NCBI GenBank assembly: GCA_021790515.1
Contig: JAJYHV010000026.1
Location: 61,167 to 125,166, forward strand
Reading direction: 5' to 3'
Length of the DNA: 64,000 nt
DNA from: Pseudomonadota bacterium
Lineage (GTDB): Bacteria > Pseudomonadota > Gammaproteobacteria > Burkholderiales > Sulfuriferulaceae
The position numbers and the translations under genes were made by a program. The notes below the pieces were generated by a model. The model made no database searches and was not told where the DNA came from. It saw only the letters and a list, made by a program, of their open reading frames with translations. Shown here in pieces: positions 8,407-19,687 of the stretch (the stretch's first letter is position 1; each line of letters opens with the position of its first letter).

Positions 8407-11127
8407 ATGTGTCGCGATAGCATCACTTCCATAACGCCTGAATCATCGTCAGTTGACGCGGCAATCGCCGCAGCTTATCGGTTTTCTCGTTATTTTCAGC
8501 GCATTCACGATGCGGATGCAGGGTTTGTCGGGCAATTGATGCTGTCGCGGGTCTGGACACGACAAGCGCTGGAAGCCTGGCTCGATGCAGCGGATGTGAC
8601 GGATGAACTCAGCCTGCATCGCGCGTTGCGTCGCTTGCGCCAGTTGGTCATCGGGCAACTGCTGGTGCGTGATTTGGCTGGATGGGCGAGTCTGGATGAG
8701 GTGATGCGGGTGTGTACGGAACTTGCCGAGGTGACATTGAATTGTGCGCTGACGTGGCATGGGCAGTGGCTGTCTGCGTTACACGGCCATCCGCATTGTG
8801 CGGACGGCTCCATCATGCAGATGGTAGTAGTGGGAATGGGTAAGCTCGGTGGCGGCGAGTTGAATGTATCGTCCGACATTGATTTGGTGTACCTCTATCC
8901 GGAGGAAGGCGAGACAGATGGCACGCGTCCGATCACGCATCATCAGTTCTTTGTGTTTTTGGGGCAGCGTTTGGGACGGGCATTGTCATCGGTAGATGAA
9001 AATGGATTTGTGTTCCGCGTGGATACGCGTTTGCGTCCATGGGGGGAGTCTGGCCCGCTGGCTATGGGTTTTTCGGCGCTGGAAGAATATTTGCAGGGGC
9101 ATGGCCGTGAGTGGGAGCGTTATGCCTGGACCAAGGCACGGGCACTGACCGGATGTTGTCATCGTGAATTGGCGGCCATTGTGCGACCGTTCGTGTTTCG
9201 TAAATACCTGGATTATGGCGCCCTGGATGCCATGCGAGGCTTGCATGCCCAGATTCGGCGCGAGGTTATTCGGCGTGACCGGATTGATAATATCAAACTG
9301 GGGCCGGGCGGGATTCGTGAAATCGAATTTGTCGCACAAGTGTTTCAGCTGATTCGGGGTGGGCGTGATGTTGCACTGCAATTGCGGGGGACACGGGAGA
9401 CACTGGTGTTACTGGCACAACGAGGCCTGCTGGATGTTGAATTGGTCGACAGATTGTTGGTAGCGTACGCTTTTTTGCGCAAGTTGGAGCATCGTCTGCA
9501 ATATCTGGACGACGCGCAGACCCAAGCGTTACCGTCGTCAGAAGAGGATCGTCTGCGTTTGGCCGCCAGCATGGGGTTCACCGATGAAGTTGCGTTAAAT
9601 ACGGTGTTAAACAAGCATCGCAGAGAGGTGTCGCAGGCATTTGATGGTGTGTTTCTGTCACCGGCCGATCCGCTGCGTGAGCGTGTGGCCATGCCGGTGT
9701 GGCTGGGTGTGGTAGACGATGAGACCGCCGGTCATGAATTGGCGCAATGGGGATATACCAGACCGATGGTTGTGCTGGATCGGTTACGTGCTGTGCGGCG
9801 GAGTCAGCGTTATTTGCGTTTGCTGGAACAACATCGCGAGCGTTATGATCGGCTGGCGGCGTTGACAATTGAATTGGCAGCCCGTTTTGTCGATGAAACG
9901 ACATTGTTTCGCCTGCTTGATATTCTGGAAGCCATCGGCGGTCGTGTGGCATATATGGCATTGCTGGAAGAATATCCTCGTGCATTGTCACAATTGACGG
10001 AGATTTGTGCCGCCAGTCAGTGGGCGGCGCGCTATCTGGCGCAAAATCCGATTTTGCTGGATGAATTGCTGGATGTCCGTCTTTTGTTGGCCAAGCCGGA
10101 TTGGGCGGCATTTCAACAGACGCTGGATGCGCAATTAATGTCTTTTCATCAGGATACTGAGCGGCAGATGGACAGTTTGCGCCATGCCCGCCAACAGCAG
10201 ACATTTCACTTGCTGGCGCAAGAAGTGCTGGTTGGCGTGGCGTTGCCCGATCTGGCGCAATCTTTGAGCAGGCTGGCGGAAATTCTGCTGCAGGCGGTGT
10301 TGTCCCTGGCATGGGCAGGGGTGCGGGATCGCCATCGATCCACGCCGCGTTTCGCTATCATCGGTTATGGCAAGTTAGGCAGCCGGGAGTTGGGTTACGC
10401 GTCGGATCTGGACATGGTGTTTTTGTATGAGGACGAACATCCGGATGCCGGACTCATTTATGCACGATTGGCACAGCGCATTATTACCTGGTTGACCAGT
10501 CTGACGCCGGCAGGTATTTTGTACGATACCGATTTGCGCTTGCGTCCTGATGGTGCATCGGGTTTGTTGGTCAGTCAGATGATGGCGTTTGCAGATTATC
10601 AGCGTCACCACGCTTGGGTATGGGAGCATCAGGCATTGACTCGCGCCAGATTCGTTGCCGGTGATGTCGCCATTGGACAACAATTTTCGGCGCTGCGTGG
10701 CGAAATATTGCAGATGCCGCGTGACAAGACTACGCTGCGGCAGGATATTGTCGCCATGCGGCAGAAAATTCATGTCGCACACCCTGATTCTGAAGGGGTT
10801 TTTGATCTCAAATACAGTGCCGGTGGCATGATCGATGTGGAATTCATGGTGCAATTTCTGGTATTGGCGTATGCCGGACAGGCACCGGCGATGGCCGAAA
10901 ACGTCGGCGTGCCCGCATTGTTGCAGCGTGCGGGTGAACAGGGATTGGTGCCAGCGGATCTGGCCGCTCCGGTTGCCGCTGCCTGGCTGTCTTACTGGCA
11001 GATGCAACACGAGCAGCGATTACAGGACGTGCATCACGCACAGGTGGACGAAGTGCGCGTGGTGAGTGAAGTGCAGGCGGTCAGGACATTGTGGGCGTAT
11101 TTGATGCAGGATGGATCACGGGGTTGA
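8407..11127 (+). CDS. glnE: Glutamine synthetase adenylyltransferase / adenylyl-removing enzyme
   Basis: GlnE adds AMP to glutamine synthetase when nitrogen is plentiful and removes it when nitrogen is scarce, under control of PII proteins. At 906 residues it is close to the family length of about 950. Two nucleotidyltransferase domains are visible. The N-terminal removase half has GMGKLGGGELNVSSDIDLVY at about residue 141, and the C-terminal transferase half has GYGKLGSRELGYASDLDMVF at about 650. Both keep the paired aspartates. The start has GAGG seven bases upstream. ilvE follows closely, and its ORF overlaps only if read from an over-long start. Confidence 0.96.
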   Translation: MCRDSITSITPESSSVDAAIAAAYRFSRYFQRIHDADAGFVGQLMLSRVWTRQALEAWLDAADVTDELSLHRALRRLRQLVIGQLLVRDLAGWASLDEVMRVCTELAEVTLNCALTWHGQWLSALHGHPHCADGSIMQMVVVGMGKLGGGELNVSSDIDLVYLYPEEGETDGTRPITHHQFFVFLGQRLGRALSSVDENGFVFRVDTRLRPWGESGPLAMGFSALEEYLQGHGREWERYAWTKARALTGCCHRELAAIVRPFVFRKYLDYGALDAMRGLHAQIRREVIRRDRIDNIKLGPGGIREIEFVAQVFQLIRGGRDVALQLRGTRETLVLLAQRGLLDVELVDRLLVAYAFLRKLEHRLQYLDDAQTQALPSSEEDRLRLAASMGFTDEVALNTVLNKHRREVSQAFDGVFLSPADPLRERVAMPVWLGVVDDETAGHELAQWGYTRPMVVLDRLRAVRRSQRYLRLLEQHRERYDRLAALTIELAARFVDETTLFRLLDILEAIGGRVAYMALLEEYPRALSQLTEICAASQWAARYLAQNPILLDELLDVRLLLAKPDWAAFQQTLDAQLMSFHQDTERQMDSLRHARQQQTFHLLAQEVLVGVALPDLAQSLSRLAEILLQAVLSLAWAGVRDRHRSTPRFAIIGYGKLGSRELGYASDLDMVFLYEDEHPDAGLIYARLAQRIITWLTSLTPAGILYDTDLRLRPDGASGLLVSQMMAFADYQRHHAWVWEHQALTRARFVAGDVAIGQQFSALRGEILQMPRDKTTLRQDIVAMRQKIHVAHPDSEGVFDLKYSAGGMIDVEFMVQFLVLAYAGQAPAMAENVGVPALLQRAGEQGLVPADLAAPVAAAWLSYWQMQHEQRLQDVHHAQVDEVRVVSEVQAVRTLWAYLMQDGSRG

Positions 11128-11206
11128 TATCGTTTTCCCCGTCTCTGACAGATTGCCCGGATTTGCGCTACAATGCCCCTTTGTTAAAAATTTGCGTTGG
11201 AGCAAG

Positions 11207-12130
11207 ATGATGTCGATGGCGGACAGGGATGGCTGGATTTGGTATGACGGTAAAATGGTGCCGTGGCGTGAGGCAACGACGCATGTGCTGACGCACACTT
11301 TGCATTATGGCATGGGGGTGTTTGAAGGGGTGCGGGCGTATCAGACCGAACAAGGAACAGCGATTTTCCGGTTGGAAGAACATACCGATCGTTTGTTCCG
11401 CTCGGCCCATATTCTGAGTATGCATATGCCGTTTGACAAGGCGACACTGATGGATGCGCAGCGCGCCGTGGTGCGCGAAAACGGTCTTGCTACCGCGTAT
11501 TTGCGGCCGATGGCGTTTTATGGCGCCGAAGCCATGGGAATTTCTGCCAAAACCTTGTCCACACACGTTATCGTGGCGGCATGGACATGGGGCGCCTATA
11601 TGGGGGCAGACGCGCTGGAGCAGGGTATCCGGGTCAAGACATCGTCGTTTTCGCGCCATCACGTGAATGTGACGATGTGCAAGGCGAAGGCAAATGGTAA
11701 TTACATGAATTCGATTCTGGCGCATCAGGAAGCGGCGCAAGATGGTTATCAGGAAGCCTTGTTGCTGGATGTGGACGGATTTGTGGCGGAAGGATCTGGC
11801 GAGAACATATTCATCGTGCGTCGTGGCAAACTGATAACGCCAGATTTGACCAGCGCATTGGAAGGCATTACCCGTGACAGCATCATCACGCTGGCGGGAG
11901 AAATGGGATTGTCCATCGTGGAAAAACGCATCACGCGTGACGAAGTCTATAGCGCTGATGAAGCGTTTTTTACCGGCACCGCTGCTGAAGTGACCCCGAT
12001 TCGGGAGTTGGACAACCGCACCATCGGCACGGGTAGCCGTGGCCCTGTCACGATGGCGTTGCAGAAAAAGTATTTTGATTGTGTGCATGGTCGTGATACA
12101 AACCACGCTGACTGGCTGGCTTTGTGCTGA
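11207..12130 (+). CDS. ilvE: Branched-chain amino acid aminotransferase
   Basis: IlvE is a PLP-dependent fold-IV aminotransferase that performs the last step of leucine, isoleucine and valine synthesis. The track start at 11111 adds about 32 non-homologous residues. The ATG pair at 11207/11210, with GGAG just upstream, gives the normal length of about 307 residues starting MMSMADRDGWIWYDGK. The PLP lysine is in KAKANGNYMNS (about residue 161). The cofactor-binding blocks GVFEGVRAY and VAEGSGENIFIV are conserved. It follows glnE on the same strand and may share its transcript. Confidence 0.95.
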   Translation: MMSMADRDGWIWYDGKMVPWREATTHVLTHTLHYGMGVFEGVRAYQTEQGTAIFRLEEHTDRLFRSAHILSMHMPFDKATLMDAQRAVVRENGLATAYLRPMAFYGAEAMGISAKTLSTHVIVAAWTWGAYMGADALEQGIRVKTSSFSRHHVNVTMCKAKANGNYMNSILAHQEAAQDGYQEALLLDVDGFVAEGSGENIFIVRRGKLITPDLTSALEGITRDSIITLAGEMGLSIVEKRITRDEVYSADEAFFTGTAAEVTPIRELDNRTIGTGSRGPVTMALQKKYFDCVHGRDTNHADWLALC

Positions 12131-12152
12131 TTCTGCAAACAATGGAGATTGC

Positions 12153-12377
12153 GTGCAAATGACACAACAGACGATACAAACGCTTACACAACAGTCAGAG
12201 CAGGACATTATTGGCGTTACTGCCGCCGACTTGCCTTTGCACTGCCCGACCCCCGGCATGCCTGCCTGGAGCGCACATCCTCGTGTTTTTTTGGATATTG
12301 TTCATACCAGGCAAGCGAGTTGCCCTTATTGTGGCACACGTTTCAAACTGGTAGGCGATACCCCGCACGGGCATTGA
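12153..12377 (+). CDS. Small CHCC-type zinc-finger protein
   Basis: This protein of about 74 residues ends in LPLHCPTPGMPAWSAHPRVF and ASCPYCGTRFKLVG. That is the CHCC zinc-finger pattern (one Cys, one His, then Cys-x2-Cys) shared with mitochondrial NDUFS6 and small bacterial proteins of unknown role. It often sits next to ilvE in betaproteobacteria, as here (22 bases after). The GTG at 12153 has GGAG 5 bases upstream and is preferred; the ATG at 12159 is the alternative. The track start at 12039 lies inside ilvE and is not used. Function is unknown; metal binding is inferred from the motif. Confidence 0.8.
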   Translation: MQMTQQTIQTLTQQSEQDIIGVTAADLPLHCPTPGMPAWSAHPRVFLDIVHTRQASCPYCGTRFKLVGDTPHGH

Positions 12378-12408
12378 CGCGTCTTGACTGCTCAATCAAA
12401 CACCGGTT

Positions 12409-13272
12409 TCAGTCAAATACGACCGTCTTGTTGGCGTAAAGCAGCACGCGGTGCTCGCTGTGCAGGCGAACGGCGCGGGAGAGAACGATTTTCTCCAGGT
12501 CAGCGCCGCGCCGGATGAGGTCGTCGAGGTTGTCGCGGTGCGAGATGCGGGCGACATCCTGTTCAATGATGGGGCCGTCGTCCAGAATCTCGGTAACGTA
12601 GTGGCTGGTGGCGCCAATCAGTTTGACGCCGCGCTCAAAGGCGCGGTGGTAGGGTTTCGCGCCATGAAACGCGGGCAGGAACGAATGATGGATGTTGATG
12701 ATGCGTTGCGGGTAGTGGCGGATAAAATCAGCTGACAGTACCTGCATATAGCGCGCCAGTACAATGAAATCGATATGGTGGTGGCGCAGGATGGCGAGTT
12801 GCTCGGCTTCTGCTTCCGCTTTGCCGTCCTTGTGGACAGGAATGTATTGAAAAGGAATGTTATAGGCTTGTGCCAGCCATTGTGTATCGTGATGGTTGCT
12901 GATGATGATGGGAATGTCGCAGTTCAGTTCGCCGGCCTGATAGCGGTAGAGCAAGTCGGCCAGACAATGGTCGTAGCGCGATACAAAAATTGCCATACGC
13001 AGTCGTTGGGTGGCATGGGCAAGTCGCCAGTGCATGCCAAACTGTTGCGCAATAGGGGAAAAGGCAGTATGGAATTGTTCCAGCGCCAGATCGAATGACT
13101 GTAAGTCCCATTCAACGCGCATGAGAAACGTGCCTGATTCGGCGTCCTGATGCTGGTCGGCATGCAGTATGTTGGCGTTGTGTTGGTATAGAAACTGGGC
13201 AATGGCGGCAACCAGACCTTTTTGATCCGGGCAACTGATGAGCAGGATGGCGGTATCATGGTGGACGGTCAT
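12409..13272 (-). CDS. purU: Formyltetrahydrofolate deformylase
   Basis: PurU hydrolyses 10-formyl-tetrahydrofolate to formate and tetrahydrofolate, balancing the one-carbon pool. The 287-residue protein has an N-terminal ACT domain (ILLISCPDQKGLVAAIAQFL), followed by a formyltransferase fold. That fold holds the catalytic block NIHHSFLPAFHGAKPYHRAF and the conserved aspartate in TEILDDGPIIEQD. It converges on the zinc-finger gene with about 30 bp between them. It starts 22 bases after the proB stop on the same strand, so it may be read from the rplU-obgE-proB transcript. Confidence 0.95.
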   Translation of the reverse strand: MTVHHDTAILLISCPDQKGLVAAIAQFLYQHNANILHADQHQDAESGTFLMRVEWDLQSFDLALEQFHTAFSPIAQQFGMHWRLAHATQRLRMAIFVSRYDHCLADLLYRYQAGELNCDIPIIISNHHDTQWLAQAYNIPFQYIPVHKDGKAEAEAEQLAILRHHHIDFIVLARYMQVLSADFIRHYPQRIINIHHSFLPAFHGAKPYHRAFERGVKLIGATSHYVTEILDDGPIIEQDVARISHRDNLDDLIRRGADLEKIVLSRAVRLHSEHRVLLYANKTVVFD

Positions 13273-13294
13273 GCGGTGCTTTCGGGCAATGCTT

Positions 13295-15560
<2,266 letters not shown>

Positions 15561-15625
15561 TTATTTGCCATTCCATGCTACCTTGCTGGTTTGTCTGCTT
15601 TGGCAGATCGTCAATCACCAAATGG

Positions 15626-15650
15626 CAAAGACACCATACAGGTGTCTTTG
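15626..15650. terminator. Perfect hairpin, possible attenuator or terminator after rpmA
   Basis: CAAAGACACC and GGTGTCTTTG form a 10-bp perfect stem with a 5-base loop. The following bases on the minus strand are not a clear T run, so it may process or attenuate the transcript without fully ending it. Confidence 0.5.
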
Positions 15651-15784
15651 GGGAACGGCTGATTTATTCTCACATGCCCGCGACGGAGGAATAAATCGGC
15701 ACTTCCCTGGGAAGCCTGTCGGACTTGATTCGTCCTGCCCTTTGGGTTGCAACGGCATGGCAAATCAAGTCCGACAGGCTCCTG
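15651..15784. repeat. Dispersed repeat family, copy C
   Basis: Two nested structures lie here. At 15651-15707, GGGAACGGCTGATTTATT pairs imperfectly with AATAAATCGGCACTTCCC and resembles the GGGAAGCGCTGATTAA ends of copy A. At 15713-15780, AGCCTGTCGGACTTGATT is repeated inverted without mismatch (18 bp, 32-base loop). The outer 40 bp or so, read on the minus strand, reappear at 38576-38617 as the left part of copy B, with one indel. Confidence 0.75.
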
Positions 15785-15890
15785 GCTTTGTCAGTTTGTG
15801 CCGGCGGGCATGGCAGAAAAACATTTTCCATCAAATCAACAGCGTGTATTCAATACGCGGTTGTGTGTTGGTATGTGTGCCGGCTGGTTG

Positions 15891-16154
15891 TCAGGCGGAA
15901 GCCGGTACGATGTTGACTGTCTTGCGACGGGCAGCGCCCTTGACGACAAATTGCACCGCGCCATCAATGGTGGCGAACAGGGTGTGATCTTTGCCCATGC
16001 CGACATGGGTGCCAGGGTGAAACTGGGTGCCACGCTGGCGGACAATGATGTTGCCTGCGATGACCTGTTCTCCACCAAAGCGCTTGACGCCAAGACGTTT
16101 GGAATGTGAGTCGCGACCGTTACGTGAACTGCCACCTGCTTTTTTGTGTGCCAT
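15891..16154 (-). CDS. rpmA: 50S ribosomal protein L27
   Basis: L27 lies near the peptidyl transferase centre, where its N-terminal tail helps position tRNA. The 87 residues begin [24 protein letters not shown] and continue [22 protein letters not shown], the family signature. It lies 12 bases after rplU. The protein starts directly with the mature tail and lacks the leader that is cleaved off in Firmicutes. Confidence 0.98.
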   Translation of the reverse strand: MAHKKAGGSSRNGRDSHSKRLGVKRFGGEQVIAGNIIVRQRGTQFHPGTHVGMGKDHTLFATIDGAVQFVVKGAARRKTVNIVPASA

Positions 16155-16166
16155 GTCTTGAGCTCC

Positions 16167-16493
16167 TTAAGCCGAGATACCGTCGATGCGGATTTCGGTG
16201 TAATTTTGGCGATGACCTTGCTGTTTACGGTAGTGTTTGCGGCGACGCATCTTGAAGATGCGGATTTTGTCGTGTCGGCCGTGAGCGACGACGGTAGCGG
16301 TGACGCGAGCACCGTCAACCAGAGGCGCGCCAACCTTGATGTTGCCATTGCTGGCGACCAGATAAACCTGATCCATCACAAATTCGCTGCCAACATCCGC
16401 GGATATCTGTTCTATTTTCAATTTTTCGCCAGCGCTGATACGGTACTGCTTGCCGCCGGTTTTTATGACCGCGTAGTTGAGACTGTTGTCCAT
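16167..16493 (-). CDS. rplU: 50S ribosomal protein L21
   Basis: L21 binds 23S rRNA and is encoded with L27. The track start is a TTG; the ATG at 16493 with GGAG six bases upstream gives [18 protein letters not shown]. The conserved N-terminus of the family starts at [12 protein letters not shown], so a few extra residues precede it. The C-terminal RNA-binding block [20 protein letters not shown] is typical. It is the first gene of the rplU-rpmA-obgE-proB(-purU) unit. Confidence 0.97.
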   Translation of the reverse strand: MDNSLNYAVIKTGGKQYRISAGEKLKIEQISADVGSEFVMDQVYLVASNGNIKVGAPLVDGARVTATVVAHGRHDKIRIFKMRRRKHYRKQQGHRQNYTEIRIDGISA

Positions 16494-16528
16494 GGAAATC
16501 TCCAAATCAAGACCAGAGTGAATCGGGC

Positions 16529-16556
16529 ATTATAAACCAGTTTTGAAAAATATCAA
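16529..16556 (-). promoter_or_regulatory. Sigma-70 promoter of rplU
   Basis: On the minus strand TTGATA and TATAAT are separated by 16 bp, a near-consensus housekeeping promoter. Transcription would begin about 28 bases before the rplU start codon. Confidence 0.75.
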
Positions 16557-16577
16557 GCATATCGGATAGTTGTCGTC

Positions 16578-16607
16578 GAGATGAAGGGGTGCGAGATGAA
16601 GGGGTGC
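16578..16607 (+). repeat. Two tandem 15-bp copies
   Basis: GAGATGAAGGGGTGC occurs twice back to back, between the divergent rplU and ispB promoters. No function is evident. Confidence 0.8.
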
Positions 16608-16729
16608 AAGATAAGGGAGGTGAATCTGGTGCGAAATCCGGTATGGAGTGGTGGCCGGGATGGTGTTGTTGAAAAGAGTCACTATGTGACACCAATTATC
16701 CCAATCGTCGGTATATTTACGCTGTCGCC

Positions 16730-16759
16730 TTGACACAACATGCCCAATCTTCTTACCAT
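16730..16759 (+). promoter_or_regulatory. Likely promoter of ispB
   Basis: TTGACA is followed after 18 bp by TACCAT, about 30 bases before the ispB start. The -35 is perfect and the -10 is weak. Confidence 0.45.
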
Positions 16760-16790
16760 TCAGACATCTATTTTCAGGTAATTTTTTTCA

Positions 16791-17753
16791 ATGCAGGCTT
16801 TACAGGCATTTTTGGCTGCGGACATGCAGCGTGTCGATGCAGTTATCCGTTCTCGTTTGCGCTCGGAGGTTGTGCTGGTCAATCAAGTGGCCGAATATAT
16901 CATTGATAGCGGCGGTAAGCGTCTGCGACCAGCGCTGGTGTTGCTCACGGCAGGCGCGATGGGTTTTGATGGCGAGGCAAGCCATGTGCTCGCCGCTGTG
17001 ATCGAGTTTATTCATACGGCGACATTGTTGCATGACGATGTGGTGGATGAATCTGATTTGCGGCGTGGACGTGATACGGCCAACGCGTTGTTTGGTAATG
17101 CGGCCAGCGTGCTGGTGGGCGACTTTTTATATTCACGCGCGTTTCAGATGATGGTGGAACTGGGGCAGATGCGGGTGATGCAAATATTGTCCGATGCGAC
17201 GAATATCATTGCCGAAGGCGAAGTATTGCAGTTGATGAACTGCCATAATGCCGACATCAATGAGCAAGATTATCTGCATGTCATTCGTTATAAAACGGCG
17301 AAACTGTTTGAGGCGGCGGCACGTCTTGGTGCGATACTGGGTGGCGTGGACGTCGGGCAGGAGCAGGCATTTGCTGCCTATGGCATGCATTTGGGTACAG
17401 CTTTTCAGTTGATTGATGACGTGCTCGATTATTCCGGTGATATGTCTGAAATAGGTAAAAACCTGGGCGATGATTTGGCCGAAGGAAAACCGACACTGCC
17501 TTTGTTGTATGTGTTGCAGCAAGGTGACGCCAGCCAGTCTGCGTTGGTGCGCTCGGCGATTGAGCATGGCGGTTTGCAACAGTTTGATGCCATTCTGACG
17601 GCGGTGCGCACTAGCGGCGCGCTGGATTATACCCGCCAGCGTGCACAGGAGGAATCACAACGTGCACTGTCGATGTTGTCTGACGTACCGGATTCGCCAT
17701 ATCGACAGCATTTGGTGAATCTGGCGCAATTTGCGGTGGACAGATCGTTTTGA
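16791..17753 (+). CDS. ispB: Octaprenyl (polyprenyl) diphosphate synthase
   Basis: This enzyme extends farnesyl diphosphate with isopentenyl units to make the side chain of ubiquinone. The 320-residue protein has both aspartate-rich metal sites of trans-prenyltransferases: LLHDDVVDESDLRRG near residue 80 and QLIDDVLDYSGD near 205. The substrate block GGKRLRPALVLLTAGA is also present. It stands divergent from rplU, the common arrangement. Chain length (C40) is inferred from the neighbours and family, not read from the sequence. Confidence 0.92.
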   Translation: MQALQAFLAADMQRVDAVIRSRLRSEVVLVNQVAEYIIDSGGKRLRPALVLLTAGAMGFDGEASHVLAAVIEFIHTATLLHDDVVDESDLRRGRDTANALFGNAASVLVGDFLYSRAFQMMVELGQMRVMQILSDATNIIAEGEVLQLMNCHNADINEQDYLHVIRYKTAKLFEAAARLGAILGGVDVGQEQAFAAYGMHLGTAFQLIDDVLDYSGDMSEIGKNLGDDLAEGKPTLPLLYVLQQGDASQSALVRSAIEHGGLQQFDAILTAVRTSGALDYTRQRAQEESQRALSMLSDVPDSPYRQHLVNLAQFAVDRSF

Positions 17754-17826
17754 TGATCGTTTGTCAGCATCGCTTGATTGCATGTTGTCGGAGCAAGCGT
17801 CAGGAAAGGTGCGGGCGGTTGATGAT

Positions 17827-18084
17827 ATGCTGAAATTTCTGTTCTGGTTGCTGGTGGGGGTGTATGTATACCGACGTTGGATTGCGCCGTCGCGGCGCGG
17901 TTCGTTGGATATCCCTCCTGCTGCTCCACAGGGGAAGGAACTTTCCGTGGATGCGGTGCGTTGCCGGCAATGTGGCATGTATGTGCCGCGCGATGAGGCA
18001 ATCCACAATGGCGTAGATTGGTTTTGTTCGCCACAGCACGAGCAGGAATGTCGTCATGCACCCCACGAGTCTCGTCATGGATGA
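17827..18084 (+). CDS. PP0621-type small zinc-ribbon membrane protein
   Basis: This protein of about 85 residues has one N-terminal membrane segment (MLKFLFWLLVGVYVYRRW) and a C-terminal zinc ribbon (VRCRQCGMYVPRDEAI, then FCSPQHEQ). Such genes regularly precede pilS in betaproteobacteria; their role is unknown. The ATG at 17827 puts the membrane helix at the N-terminus as in the family; the track start at 17731 lies inside ispB. It overlaps the start of the sensor kinase gene by about 29 bases. Confidence 0.75.
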   Translation: MLKFLFWLLVGVYVYRRWIAPSRRGSLDIPPAAPQGKELSVDAVRCRQCGMYVPRDEAIHNGVDWFCSPQHEQECRHAPHESRHG

Positions 18085-19687
18085 CAGTCTGTTCGTCGAA
18101 ACAGAAACGGTTGTCACGCCTGTTCCGCCGACACCAAGCGAACGTAACTGGAAAACCCTGCAATATTGGAACCTGTACCGGTTCATCGTGGCGATGGGTT
18201 TGTTGTTGAGCAATTTGCTGGAGGCGCGTTGGCGACCGTTCGGGCATATTCATCCGGACGGTTTTTTGCTGGCGAGCGCAATGTATACCAGTTTGTCGAT
18301 ACCTATCATGATGATGGCTAATCGGCACAGCCCACGTTTTGAGATGCAGGTGACGTTGCAGGTGCTGGTGGATATTCTTGCGCTGGGCTGGATGATGGCT
18401 GCCAGCGGTGGCGTGCGAAGTGGTCTGGGATTATTGATGATTGTGGTGCTGGCCATCAGCGCATTGGTGACTCCTGGCCGGATGGTGATGTTTTATGCCG
18501 CGCTGGCGACCACGACGACATTGGTGGCGCAGGTGTTTTCGATTTTGCGTGGACAGGAAGATGTGCCGGGTATCAGTCAGGCCGGGTTGATGGGGCTGGC
18601 TTTTTTTGTCACAGCGCTGGTGGCCTATGTGCTCGCTGAGCGTAGTCGCAAAAGTGAAACGCTGGCGGCACGCAGTGCATCCGATTTATATAGTTTGGCG
18701 CAGATTAACCAGCTGGTGATTGATGACATGCAGGATGGCATTATCGTGCTCGATGGCGAGGGCCGGATTCGGCAGGCTAACCGGCAGGCGTGCCGTGTGC
18801 TGGGAAATTGTCAGGGTGGCGAGCAAAACCTGGCGCACCGTTTACCGGTATTGGGAGAATATTTGCAGCAGTGGCGGCAAAATCCGCTGGCTGGGTTTCC
18901 TGTGCTATCGCTAGGTGATCGCGGGGAACAGTTTCAGCCTGTTTTCATTGCGGTGAGCAATAAACGTGTGATGGGCGCGGTGCTGTTGCTCAAGGATATG
19001 TCGCGGGTATACGCGGCGGCGCAACAAATCAAGCTGGCGGCGTTAGGGCGGTTGACTGCGAATATTGCACATGAAATCCGCAATCCGCTGGCAGCCATCA
19101 GTCACGCGACGGAATTGTTGCGTGAAGCGCCGGACATGGGGCGGGATCGACTGTTGCAGATTGTATTGCAGAATATTGCGCGTATCAATCATCTGATTCA
19201 GGATGTCATGGCGTTGAACCGGCGTGACCGTATGCAGCGTGAGCGCATTCTGTTATATCCGTTTTTGATTGAATTTCTGGAAGATTTTCGGGCGACGCAA
19301 GAGTTGCCGACAGACGAGATTTTATTGGAAGGTGCGGCAGAAGTATCGATGGTGTTTGACCGCGAGCATCTACGTCAGGTCTTGACCAATCTGACATTGA
19401 ATGCTGTCCGGTATGGACGGCATTTGCCTGCCAGCGTTCGCGTACGCATCGAGGCGAACGAACGGACAGTCGCAATTCATGTGCTCGATGACGGCAAGGG
19501 TATTTCTGCGGAGGATCTGCCGCGTCTGTTTGAGCCGTTCTTTACGACGGATGCTGCAGGGACAGGACTTGGTTTGTATATTTCACGTGAATTGTGTGAG
19601 GCAAATGGCGCCAGTCTGGTGTACCTGCCCGATAAACACGGGGCGCATTTCAGGATAAGTCAGGAGCGTAGTGATGGCAAAGCGTGA
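18056..19687 (+). CDS. pilS: Sensor histidine kinase, PilS type
   Basis: This 543-residue inner-membrane kinase has six predicted N-terminal membrane segments (residues about 35-200). A PAS-like domain follows (NQLVIDDMQDGIIVLDGEGR), then a HisKA domain with the phosphorylated histidine in ANIAHEIRNPLAAISHA at about residue 339. The ATP-binding domain has LTLNAVRYG, DDGKGIS and GTGLGLYI. In the best-known systems PilS activates PilR for pilin transcription. No pil structural gene is in this window, so the target is inferred. The start could be 18056 or the in-frame ATG at 18077. Confidence 0.88.
   Translation: MHPTSLVMDDSLFVETETVVTPVPPTPSERNWKTLQYWNLYRFIVAMGLLLSNLLEARWRPFGHIHPDGFLLASAMYTSLSIPIMMMANRHSPRFEMQVTLQVLVDILALGWMMAASGGVRSGLGLLMIVVLAISALVTPGRMVMFYAALATTTTLVAQVFSILRGQEDVPGISQAGLMGLAFFVTALVAYVLAERSRKSETLAARSASDLYSLAQINQLVIDDMQDGIIVLDGEGRIRQANRQACRVLGNCQGGEQNLAHRLPVLGEYLQQWRQNPLAGFPVLSLGDRGEQFQPVFIAVSNKRVMGAVLLLKDMSRVYAAAQQIKLAALGRLTANIAHEIRNPLAAISHATELLREAPDMGRDRLLQIVLQNIARINHLIQDVMALNRRDRMQRERILLYPFLIEFLEDFRATQELPTDEILLEGAAEVSMVFDREHLRQVLTNLTLNAVRYGRHLPASVRVRIEANERTVAIHVLDDGKGISAEDLPRLFEPFFTTDAAGTGLGLYISRELCEANGASLVYLPDKHGAHFRISQERSDGKA

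Noticed and set aside
11168-12259. 363-aa minus-strand ORF
   Set aside because: Antisense to ilvE, which is a clear family member with all motifs.
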